Shown here one piece after another: positions 56,675 through 64,000 of a stretch of DNA of 64,000 nucleotides (positions are counted from its first letter, which is position 1; every line of letters begins with the position of its first letter). Location: contig NZ_CP012529.1 in assembly GCF_001593285.1 (NCBI RefSeq), positions 248,001-312,000 on the forward strand. The letters run 5' to 3'. Origin of the DNA: Psychrobacter sp. P2G3 (lineage in GTDB: Bacteria; Pseudomonadota; Gammaproteobacteria; Pseudomonadales; Moraxellaceae). The notes under the pieces were generated by a model. It was given only the letters and a program-made list of their open reading frames with translations, made no database searches and was not told the origin of the DNA. The position numbers and the translations under genes were made by a program.

Positions 56675-57430
56675 TTAATCCTTCCGGATCTTTTTAGCCA
56701 AAACGGTTTTCCAACTATCCTCCAAACACTCAATCGCTAGCCAAGGTTCAATCACCTCAGCATCGAACTTTTCTTTTGCATTCGACAGTTGCCACAGCTT
56801 TTCAAGGGTGGCGAACGGATAAGGACGTTCGATTAAATACACAGGCAAGTCAGCGTCAATCATGCCGTCGCGTACCACTTGGAAATACCAACCAGCGATA
56901 CCTTGTTTGCTGACCCAAGCGGCGATGTTCGGTACTTTGGTAAACTGTCCGATTTGGTCATTAATTTTATAGCAGGGACGACGCGGTTGTACGATGCGTA
57001 ATTGCACGCTATTACTATTGTCGATATCGCTATACTGAAAAACGTCACCAATACAAACGATGGACTCATCCATCTCTGGCAGACCATCTACAGCTTCGGT
57101 GGTCAGATTTTCACCCAGTGTGCCGATGCGCACTTTTAAGTTGAATTCTGCATTAATCTTTTCATAACTAGCAGGTGGCAGTTGATGCACAGCTTTTAGC
57201 GGGCCACCATGATGACGTCGATCCGCTTGTTCATCGGTGGTCAAACCCATAAAGTTGATGGCAACGGGTGCTTTAATCGGCGCTTTATCAATAGCGCTCA
57301 TCTGCTCACGCGCGAATGGCATGGCTTTGCCAGCACGCACGCAGGTTAAGTTGGCGATATGTAGGGGCAGATCTTGGTTAAAGTCAGCTTTGTTGTTTTG
57401 GGTAGAATATTCTATCGATTGTATGCTCAT
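56675..57430 (-). CDS. MOSC-domain protein (YiiM-like)
   Basis: A 251-residue protein with a MOSC domain in the first 180 residues: GLTTDEQADRRHHGGP, GTLGENLTTEAVDG, and QPRRPCYKINDQIG, whose Cys is the ligand of the molybdenum cofactor sulfur in related proteins. The C-terminal 70 residues are the YiiM-type helical tail. E. coli YiiM reduces N-hydroxylated bases such as 6-hydroxylaminopurine with the molybdenum cofactor. An AGGAAA site precedes the ATG. It is monocistronic. Confidence 0.88.
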   Translation of the reverse strand: MSIQSIEYSTQNNKADFNQDLPLHIANLTCVRAGKAMPFAREQMSAIDKAPIKAPVAINFMGLTTDEQADRRHHGGPLKAVHQLPPASYEKINAEFNLKVRIGTLGENLTTEAVDGLPEMDESIVCIGDVFQYSDIDNSNSVQLRIVQPRRPCYKINDQIGQFTKVPNIAAWVSKQGIAGWYFQVVRDGMIDADLPVYLIERPYPFATLEKLWQLSNAKEKFDAEVIEPWLAIECLEDSWKTVLAKKIRKD

Positions 57431-57586
57431 GAATTTTCCTAATCTATAGGGAGTTATTAGGCGAGTGGTTATGTCATTGCTGGCATTAATGCTGGGTATT
57501 AATGATTGGTATTATCTTAGCTTAATCATTTATCTGATTATACGGTCTTAGTATTTTAAAATTTATCAACATCTTAAAATTTAAAC

Positions 57587-57618
57587 AAAAAAAGACCAGA
57601 ATAGATATCTGGTCTTTT
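57587..57618 (-). terminator. Terminator after rsfS
   Basis: AAAAAGACCAGA and TCTGGTCTTTTT form a perfect stem with a seven-base loop and a T tail on the minus strand. It ends the nadD-rsfS unit. Confidence 0.9.
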
Positions 57619-57664
57619 TAATAGTAGTTTTTTCAATGTTTGACGATTATCGCAATTAACAATC

Positions 57665-58078
57665 TTATTTATTTTTATTGCGGCGACCGGCTGTTTTCTT
57701 TTCACGTGGCGTGGCGACCAGCTCAGCCAATTGCTCAGGTGATGACCATAGACCTTCTAAGTCATAGAACTCACGCGCTTGCGGGGTCATCATGTGCACG
57801 ACGACAGAGCCCAAATCAATCAAAGTCCAGTCAGAGTCTGTGCCGCCTTCACGACCAAGTGGCATAAAGTCAGCTTGCTTAGCTTCAGCACCGACGCTAT
57901 CAGCCATCGCGCGGACATGACGCTTAGACGTACCTTCAGCGATCACAATGCGTTCCATTACATCAGTCAAATCTTCTACATTTATTACAGTGATGTTCTT
58001 AGCTTTCATATCTTCTAAAGCGCTTTCGACAACGGTTAAGCACTCTTTTAAGCGTTCGTCAGTCATGGTGTTGATCAT
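57665..58078 (-). CDS. rsfS: Ribosome silencing factor
   Basis: RsfS binds L14 on the large subunit and blocks subunit joining when nutrients are scarce. The 137-residue protein has the family core DMKAKNITVINVEDLT, MERIVIAEGTSKRHVRAMADSV, DWTLIDLGSVVVHMMTPQAREFYDLEGLW. A basic C-terminal tail (PREKKTAGRRNKNK) extends beyond E. coli RsfS. It lies 131 bp after nadD on the same strand, the widespread nadD-rsfS order. The first ATG is used though its ribosome site is weak. Confidence 0.95.
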   Translation of the reverse strand: MINTMTDERLKECLTVVESALEDMKAKNITVINVEDLTDVMERIVIAEGTSKRHVRAMADSVGAEAKQADFMPLGREGGTDSDWTLIDLGSVVVHMMTPQAREFYDLEGLWSSPEQLAELVATPREKKTAGRRNKNK

Positions 58079-58209
58079 AAATTTTAATCTCTTGAATCGT
58101 AAATATTAAAAATAAAGTGGTAAATCGTCAGTTTGCAGCCGCTAACTGGTCATATATAGCCAGTCGTAAATAGAGATAGGATATGCAAAATGACAAAGAT
58201 AAGATGATT

Positions 58210-59172
58210 TTAACGGAATTGAGCAGCAGAATATAGCTGATGGGCGATAATATATTGATAAACAGCAGGATTTAGCCATTTAGCTAATGGATTGGATTCA
58301 GTATTGCTCATGATATCATTTATTGGCTGTACAGATGTGATTTGCGTTTCGGCTATGGGCATTATATTTAATCGATTTTCCGTGTTTTGTAATTTCTGGT
58401 GCGGTAGTTGCTGGCGTATTTGCGTACTTGATACGGCTACGACAGGGCGCGGGTCTATGTAAATGCGTCCTTGATTGCTGTTTTTCAAGACAGCGTTATT
58501 CGAAAGTGTTTGCGCAGTTGGCGTTATCAATTCAGTAGGCGAATTGGTGATTAAATCTTGCAGTTGAGAGGGGAGTTGGGCCACTAGCTGAGGTTGTAGG
58601 ACAGTGGAGTGTTGCGCTATTGAATTCTTATCAATGAGATTTTCATTTTCGTCAGTGCTGTTTGTTTCAGCAATGCTAAAACGGTTAAAAATCCAAAGGT
58701 TTACATAATCTGTCAGTTGTAAACCATCTTTCCATTTATCCAAACTACGCGCGCTGTCCATACCCATGATAAATATCAAGCAGTCATTGGGGTAGCGCTC
58801 ACGTAATGTCTGCACACTATTGATTGTATAGACGGGCGGCGTTTGCCATAGCTCAAGCTCACTAATCTTTAGCGGTGTATTTTGCGTAGCCAGTTTTAAC
58901 ATGGTTAAGCGATGCTCAGGATTGGTGCTTTCGTCTTTAAAAGGCGAGCGCGCATTGGGTAGCAATGACACATGCAGTTTGCGCTGTTGCTCCTCAGCTA
59001 TCGGTAATAAATCCTGATAGACATGCATCGCCATTTGCAAATGACCTTCATGTACCGGATCAAATGAGCCACCGAGATAAGCACGAATAGCAGGTGCAGC
59101 CTCTTTATCAGCTGAGCTAATATCATTTTTTAAATCAGAGTTTATATCAGTGGCTTGAGCTGAGTGCGGCAT
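58210..59172 (-). CDS. nadD: Nicotinate-nucleotide adenylyltransferase
   Basis: NadD joins nicotinate mononucleotide and ATP to give deamido-NAD, an essential step of NAD synthesis. The signature YLGGSFDPVHEGHLQMA, the substrate strand LPNARSPFKDE, FIMGMDSARSLDKWKD and the C-terminal SSTQIRQQL are all in place. At 320 residues it is about 100 longer than E. coli NadD because of a 30-residue N-terminal extension, a central Asn/Ser/Thr-rich insertion (about 180-245) and a second one after the SSTQIR motif. These do not interrupt the catalytic motifs. It is upstream of rsfS. Confidence 0.94.
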   Translation of the reverse strand: MPHSAQATDINSDLKNDISSADKEAAPAIRAYLGGSFDPVHEGHLQMAMHVYQDLLPIAEEQQRKLHVSLLPNARSPFKDESTNPEHRLTMLKLATQNTPLKISELELWQTPPVYTINSVQTLRERYPNDCLIFIMGMDSARSLDKWKDGLQLTDYVNLWIFNRFSIAETNSTDENENLIDKNSIAQHSTVLQPQLVAQLPSQLQDLITNSPTELITPTAQTLSNNAVLKNSNQGRIYIDPRPVVAVSSTQIRQQLPHQKLQNTENRLNIMPIAETQITSVQPINDIMSNTESNPLAKWLNPAVYQYIIAHQLYSAAQFR

Positions 59173-59269
59173 AATAATTGAGATTGTTACCTGTAGATAA
59201 GTTTGTATTGATTCAGCATATTAAAGCACGATTGTAATGGGCAGGTGCGTACTTGTCATTAAAAGCAAT

Positions 59270-59299
59270 AAAAAAACCGACCATCATGACGATAATCGG
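59270..59299 (-). terminator. Terminator after pta
   Basis: On the minus strand CCGATTATC and GATGGTCGG pair (with two G-T pairs) around GTCAT, followed by TTTTTTTA. A related half repeat, AACCGACTAT, lies just upstream. Confidence 0.75.
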
Positions 59300-59355
59300 C
59301 TGAATAAAAATAGTCGGTTGAATAAAATAAGGCTTTTAAGCGTGTGTTTAGATAA

Positions 59356-61500
59356 TTAAATCAGGTCGCTATGTGCTTGAATAGCGGTCAGAGCGATGGT
59401 GTAGACGATATCATCGATCAGCGCGCCACGGGATAGATCGTTGACAGGCTTGTTTAGACCTTGGAGCATCGGACCCACACTAATGACATTGGCGCTACGT
59501 TGCACCGCTTTATAAGTAGTGTTGCCTGTATTTAAGTCTGGGAAGATAAACACATTAGCTTGTCCAGCGACTGGCGAGTCTGGGGCTTTTTGCTTACCAA
59601 CGCTCATGACCGAAGCAGCGTCATATTGCAATGGGCCATCAACAGCGAGATTGGGGGCGCGTTCGCGAACGATCTCCGTGGCGCGAGTGACTTTTTCAAC
59701 ATCAGCACCCGTACCCGATGCACCGGTTGAATAGCTAATCATAGCAACTTTTGGCTCGATACCGAATGCTGCGGCAGATTGCGCAGACTGGATAGCAATC
59801 TCAGCCAATTCCTCAGCGGTTGGGTCTGGGTTAATGGCACAGTCACCATAGACAACGACTTGCTCAGGCAATAGCATAAAGAAGATCGACGATACTAATG
59901 AGTACTGCGGTGCCGTCTTAATCAGCTGAAATGCAGGGCGTACCGTGTTGGCAGTAGTATGAATCGCACCAGAGACTAGACCATCGACTTCATCCATCTG
60001 CAGCATGATCGTGCCTAAATAAACTGTATCTTGCAGATATTCAGCAGCCACGTCTGCGGTGGTTTTACCTTTACGGCGTTCAACGACCGCCGCGATATAT
60101 TTACTCATATCGAGCGTATCAGGATCGATAATCTCAAGCCCTTCTGGCAAGATTAAATCGCGGTTTTTGGCGACTTGTTCGACATCTTCGCGCTTAGCCA
60201 ATAGTACACAGTTTGCGATACCGCGGCTTTGGCAGATACATGCTGCTTCTACAGTACGTGGTTCCGAGCCTTCTGGCAGTACCACACGCTTTTTAGCATT
60301 TTGTGCTTTTAAGACAACTTGATGACGAAAAGCCGCTGGAGATAAACGCGGTTTATGATCACCACTGAACTGCTCTTTAATCCAACTTAAGTCCAAATGC
60401 GCCGCTACATAACGGGTAACGTCTAACGCGCGCTCGGTATCATCACTTGGAATCTCAGCGCTCATATGCATGAGGTTCTGTACTGTCTCGTAGCTATCCG
60501 TCTCGACACTCATGACAGGAATGCCCGTTTTGAGTGCAGATTGCCATAATTCAGTGACGGTCTCGTTCGGCATGACACCGCCCGTTAATACTAAACCTGC
60601 TAATGGAACGCCATTAATACAGGCCAAAGCCGCCGCCAATAATAAGTCATCACGGTCGCCTGGTACGACAATCAAAGTGCCACGATTGAAGACTTCATCG
60701 ACACGTGCAATTGAGCGAGCCGTTAAACTAATATGATTAATTCGGCGCGTTTTAGCTTCGCCCACGTTCAACCAAGTAGCATCAAGCTCAGCAGCGATAT
60801 CCCAAGTACGAGGTACCGATAACGAATCGCTAAATGGCACGACACCGATTAAGCGAAATTGCTCGGTGTCGAAATGTGGTGACAAACGCTGTACTTCTTG
60901 AATGAAGCTCTTATCAAGGGTAAAGACAGCTTCACCAGGAGCAACTGGTTGATTATCAAAGGTATTTGGCACATCGACGCGCATCAAGATGCAGCCCAAG
61001 GTACGCTCGCTTGCGATACCGCCAAACTCACGCGCATGCATATCAAGCTTGTCAGCAAGATGGGCAGGGTTTTTGGTATCAGCCGTACTGACGAAGATGA
61101 TTTTGGCATCAAGTGCATGGGCGATAGCACGGTTAATTTGCGCGGCATAAGAGGCTTCAGTCGTCGAGACCAAGCCTTCGCAGATGACAACATCCTGATC
61201 ACCGCCAATAGTGTGATAATTAATGACCACTTCTTCCATCAAGTCATCAAGGTTACCATCACCAATCATACGCTCAACGCGCTGACGGTTGATAGACTTA
61301 GGCGGGGTTAGGCCAAACGCATGCATGGTCAATGCGCTTGAGCTGTCCAAGCTATTTTGTTTATCGAGCGTATCATCTTGCAAAAAAGGCTTCATAAAGC
61401 CAGCTTTGATACCGTTATAATCTAATGCGCGGATCAGGCCTAGTGCCGCTGATGTCACACCGATACCGCGACTGATAGGAACAAGTAATATGGTTTGCAT
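59356..61500 (-). CDS. pta: Phosphate acetyltransferase
   Basis: Pta interconverts acetyl-CoA and acetyl phosphate. The 714-residue protein is the long proteobacterial form: an N-terminal BioD-like P-loop domain (SRGIGVTSAALGLIRALD), a middle DRTGG domain (about 215-330), and a C-terminal catalytic domain (from about 390) with DGLVSGAIHTTANTVRPAFQ and YSTGASGTGADVEKV. The catalytic pair of the family lies in those segments. It follows ackA by 100 bp on the same strand and is probably co-transcribed. An AGGA site precedes the ATG. Confidence 0.96.
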   Translation of the reverse strand: MQTILLVPISRGIGVTSAALGLIRALDYNGIKAGFMKPFLQDDTLDKQNSLDSSSALTMHAFGLTPPKSINRQRVERMIGDGNLDDLMEEVVINYHTIGGDQDVVICEGLVSTTEASYAAQINRAIAHALDAKIIFVSTADTKNPAHLADKLDMHAREFGGIASERTLGCILMRVDVPNTFDNQPVAPGEAVFTLDKSFIQEVQRLSPHFDTEQFRLIGVVPFSDSLSVPRTWDIAAELDATWLNVGEAKTRRINHISLTARSIARVDEVFNRGTLIVVPGDRDDLLLAAALACINGVPLAGLVLTGGVMPNETVTELWQSALKTGIPVMSVETDSYETVQNLMHMSAEIPSDDTERALDVTRYVAAHLDLSWIKEQFSGDHKPRLSPAAFRHQVVLKAQNAKKRVVLPEGSEPRTVEAACICQSRGIANCVLLAKREDVEQVAKNRDLILPEGLEIIDPDTLDMSKYIAAVVERRKGKTTADVAAEYLQDTVYLGTIMLQMDEVDGLVSGAIHTTANTVRPAFQLIKTAPQYSLVSSIFFMLLPEQVVVYGDCAINPDPTAEELAEIAIQSAQSAAAFGIEPKVAMISYSTGASGTGADVEKVTRATEIVRERAPNLAVDGPLQYDAASVMSVGKQKAPDSPVAGQANVFIFPDLNTGNTTYKAVQRSANVISVGPMLQGLNKPVNDLSRGALIDDIVYTIALTAIQAHSDLI

Positions 61501-61600
61501 AGCGTATCCTACTATTTATTTATTATATCCTTAAGGAGGTTTATTAAATCCTTTAGGAAGTCATAAAAAGCGCTTACTTCTCGTAGAAGCAGTCTCCTTT

Positions 61601-62836
61601 TTAAGCAAGGCCTAGCGCTAGGCGGGTCTCTTGCGCAATACGGCACTCTTCATCGGTTGGCACAACCCAAAGCTCAATGCTGCTATCATCGCTATGGAAG
61701 CTACCTTCGCTACCACCGACTAGGCTTGCGTTTTTGTCGGCATCAAACTTAATACCGAAATGACGCATGACATCTAAGATGCGTGCACGAGTAGTTTTTG
61801 AGTTTTCACCAATACCACCAGTGAAGACAATACCAGTAAAGTCAGGTAGCGCACAGCTTAGGCTGGCTAGATATTTACCAACGCGATAACAGAACATCTC
61901 AATGGCAAGCTGCGCATCTTTATGGCCTTCGTTGGCCGCTTCCTCGATGGTACGTAAGTCATTAGATAATCCTGAGATACCGAGCAGACCACTTTCGCTG
62001 TTGAGCATCTTATCAATCTCTTCTAAGCTCAAACCAAGCTGACGCTTTAAATGAATATGTAAGCTTGGATCAACATCACCGCTACGCGTACCCATCATCA
62101 GGCCTTCAAGCGGTGTTAGTCCCATACTGGTATCCAAGCTTTTGCCATCATAGACGGCGGTCGCAGAGCAACCATTGCCTAAGTGTGCGGTTAACCAACC
62201 ATGAGGGCCTTTGGCATCTGTAATCTGGCTAGCACGTTCTGAGACGTAAGCATGCGAAGTACCATGGAATCCATAACGACGAATTTTGTGGTCTTCATAT
62301 AATGATTTCGGCAGCGGATAACGGAAGGCAACTGGCGGCATAGTTTGGTGAAAGGCAGTGTCAAATACGACGACTTGTGGAATTTCAGGATAGATAGCTT
62401 GCACAGCTTCAATGCCAAGCGCGTTGGCAGGATTATGTAGCGGTGCTAATACTTTTAGGCGTTTTACTTCTGATAGCACATGCTCGTTCACACGAACAGC
62501 TTCTGAATATTCACGGCCACCATGAACCACGCGATGACCGACTGCAATGAAGTGATACTGCTCAAGTAGCTCAAGGATTTTTTGTAAGGCTAATTCATGA
62601 CGACCACCTGCAATGGCAATTTCAAGCTTTTTGCCATCTAACGTATTGTGTTTAATACGGGCAGTATCCAGACCTAGGTTTTCGGCCAGACCAGTGATAC
62701 GGGTTGATTCATCTTCGCTGATTAATGCATATTTGATAGAAGACGAACCACAGTTAAGTACCAAGGTGGGGTTAGTCAATGTTGATGTCGTAGTATTTTC
62801 ATCGTTAAAAGCGGGATTAATGGCGCTGTCGCTCAT
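61601..62836 (-). CDS. ackA: Acetate kinase
   Basis: AckA makes acetate and ATP from acetyl phosphate and ADP, and works in reverse for acetate uptake. The 411-residue protein has all ASKHA motifs: NCGSSSIKYALI, GHRVVHGG with the substrate Arg, FDTAFHQTMP, HLGNGCSATAV, and FTGGIGENS. A 20-residue polar extension precedes the first strand. It is upstream of pta and heads the operon. An AAGGATAG site precedes the ATG. Together with acs it lets the cell release and reuse acetate. Confidence 0.97.
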   Translation of the reverse strand: MSDSAINPAFNDENTTTSTLTNPTLVLNCGSSSIKYALISEDESTRITGLAENLGLDTARIKHNTLDGKKLEIAIAGGRHELALQKILELLEQYHFIAVGHRVVHGGREYSEAVRVNEHVLSEVKRLKVLAPLHNPANALGIEAVQAIYPEIPQVVVFDTAFHQTMPPVAFRYPLPKSLYEDHKIRRYGFHGTSHAYVSERASQITDAKGPHGWLTAHLGNGCSATAVYDGKSLDTSMGLTPLEGLMMGTRSGDVDPSLHIHLKRQLGLSLEEIDKMLNSESGLLGISGLSNDLRTIEEAANEGHKDAQLAIEMFCYRVGKYLASLSCALPDFTGIVFTGGIGENSKTTRARILDVMRHFGIKFDADKNASLVGGSEGSFHSDDSSIELWVVPTDEECRIAQETRLALGLA

Positions 62837-62947
62837 GCTCTATCCTTAGATTATTTTTAATGAGGAGGTGTTGCTATGTTTATCAAGCAAGTAGTGAATC
62901 AATAGGATTACCACTCGTTAAATAAACACAAACTAGCTACACCTATG

Positions 62948-62961
62948 TTGACACCTGTCAA
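62948..62961. promoter_or_regulatory. Palindrome upstream of ackA
   Basis: TTGACA-CC-TGTCAA is a perfect palindrome 111 bp upstream of the ackA start. Read on either strand it contains a consensus -35 box, but no good -10 box is at the right spacing toward ackA. It could be a regulator site. Confidence 0.35.
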
Positions 62962-63125
62962 ACAAGAAGGTCGCTGATTTGCTGATCATCTTGGGCTATA
63001 ATTTTCTGTGTTTCGCATGCTAGCGTATCTGTGAGCTACACGCTAAAGCATTATTACAGCCATACGGTCTGAATATAATGTAACACATTCTTAGTACTAC
63101 ACCACGATAACTATAAGGTTAAAGA

Positions 63126-63305
63126 TTGGCGCTCGTCAAGGCACTACAACAACTGTTCACCGAGTACAGCTATAGGGCTTCAGTTGCTATAGCAAGTGCT
63201 ATAAAGGCAGGTTTAGTAGTAATCAAAATTGTAAGAAAGTTTGTCAGTACAACTCTAAACGTCTCTTTTAACCACTTTTTAAATATTAAAGCTGAGAATA
63301 ACTAA
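63126..63305 (+). CDS. Possible 59-codon ORF in the ackA-lptM gap
   Basis: A frame from TTG at 63126 to TAA at 63303-63305 has AAGG seven bases upstream. The product would be 59 residues with a hydrophobic amphipathic centre (YRASVAIASAIKAGLVVIKI) and no recognised family. No transcript signal was found and the start is a rare codon, so this is weak. The rest of the 740-bp gap 62837-63577 contains the palindrome at 62948 and otherwise no feature. Confidence 0.25.
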   Translation: MALVKALQQLFTEYSYRASVAIASAIKAGLVVIKIVRKFVSTTLNVSFNHFLNIKAENN

Positions 63306-63577
63306 CGTGGTACAAACTAGAAATAATCGAAAAGATAGATGTAAATTAAGCTTATATTTTAGGTTGATTTGGACAAAAAATAGATAAAATTGTCAGTCAA
63401 TAAAACTCAAGGCGAGCACAGCTTTACTGAATAATGCTATGATTGGAGCGTGCTGAATTTCAACGATTTTTAGTCATCAGTAGTTAGCCGCTTTTTACTT
63501 ATAATTCTTCGTTTATAACGAGTCACTTATAGCTATCCTTTGTATAGCATCTTCACCGTTGCAAGGTCATCTGCCAT

Positions 63578-63910
63578 ATGTTTACTATACGCCGCTTTTT
63601 AGATACTAAACGCATTCAAAATTTATCTACCAACTCTGGTCGTCATGCTATCTGGACTTTGATGATCGGCAGCGCTGTTATGCTTGGATTGTCGGGTTGC
63701 GGACAAAAAGGGGATCTTTATATAGCAGCGCCGAGTAGTCAGACGGTTGCAGGCAATGCAGAGTTGCCAGCCTCAGATCAACTAGATAGCACCAGCCACC
63801 CACAAGATGCTGCCTTTGCTAATATCGGTGATGACAACTATGACAAGAGCAGTTACTTAGAGCAGCAGCAAGTGCTGCCCGCTGCCAGTAACGATCCCAA
63901 CGATTACTAG
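63578..63910 (+). CDS. lptM: LptM (YifL)-type small lipoprotein
   Basis: A 110-residue lipoprotein with lipobox LSGC (Cys41) followed by GQKGDLY, the diagnostic LptM start (CGQKGxLY). LptM binds the LPS translocon LptD-LptE in the outer membrane and helps its disulfide maturation. The mature part is short, polar and disordered-looking, ending in Asp/Asn residues, as in the family. The pre-sequence of 40 residues is longer than in E. coli. In many gammaproteobacteria lysA follows; the window ends before that can be seen. Confidence 0.85.
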   Translation: MFTIRRFLDTKRIQNLSTNSGRHAIWTLMIGSAVMLGLSGCGQKGDLYIAAPSSQTVAGNAELPASDQLDSTSHPQDAAFANIGDDNYDKSSYLEQQQVLPAASNDPNDY

Positions 63911-64000
63911 TTTTATTTTTTCCAATGACGCCTTTTCCAATGAAGAGTTTAATAGTGAAGTTCTGTTCCCTTTGAACTTAAGTCTTTTGAAATTAACACT

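Noticed and set aside
61565..61600. Possible terminator between ackA and pta
   Set aside because: The only stem (CTTCTACGAGAAG) is short and has no adjoining T run on the minus strand; the genes are more likely co-transcribed.

Overview
The window looks like chromosomal DNA of a Psychrobacter-like member of the Moraxellaceae (Gammaproteobacteria). The main evidence is the conserved housekeeping block hemA / TPR protein / lolB / ispE / tRNA-Gln / prs / rplY / pth, the same order as in pseudomonads. Moderate-to-low GC, AT-rich spacers and the gene complement (panD, acs, pta-ackA, purL, nadD-rsfS, lptM) fit this. The genus assignment is inference; no database was searched. There is no rRNA, CRISPR array, prophage or complete insertion sequence.

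Layout. 0-13 kb is core: an RDD membrane protein, a Ca2+/cation antiporter, panD, then the hemA-to-pth block with two identical tRNA-Gln(TTG) genes. 13-20 kb is metabolic: a class V aminotransferase, a split YeeE/YedE sulfur-transport pair, and a divergent acyl-CoA synthetase / FadH-type dienoyl-CoA reductase pair. 20-26.5 kb is the most accessory-looking part and is AT-rich. It holds a Sel1-repeat lipoprotein, a membrane-anchored gene broken by one in-frame stop, a PAAR-toxin/immunity pair, lplA, a possible small transcript with a 9-codon ORF, and a stand-alone RelA/SpoT-domain protein. 26.5-41 kb holds a Tat-type GMC oxidoreductase, trpR facing trpB, several redox enzymes (old yellow enzyme, HI0933-family flavoprotein, renalase-like protein), pirin and acs. 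42-45.7 kb is a tight four-gene cassette: amidase, NodB/PuuE-type deacetylase, small CxxC protein, and a COG0523 GTPase that lacks the usual CxCC motif. 46-64 kb returns to core genes: pgsA, a duplicated stress flavoprotein-like pair, purL, amiD, an amino-acid permease, a MOSC protein, rsfS, nadD, pta, ackA and lptM.

The most unusual signal is a dispersed 139-146 bp repeat in three copies (35702-35840, 37182-37327, 47563-47707). Each copy has TA-flanked inverted ends and a conserved core. The core sits inside a long stem whose sequence differs between copies while staying self-complementary, so the pairing itself appears to be conserved. Two copies, in inverted orientation, bracket the HI0933-family gene. 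The third explains a 153-bp length difference between the upstream regions of the duplicated 164-aa genes. The best candidate for an undescribed enzymatic system is the amidase-deacetylase-CxxC-COG0523 cassette.

How the genes work together. acs and pta-ackA together cover acetate activation and overflow. The acyl-CoA synthetase and FadH-like enzyme form a fatty-acid activation and oxidation pair. hemA-to-pth, purL, nadD and pgsA supply haem, PRPP, purines, NAD and phospholipid.
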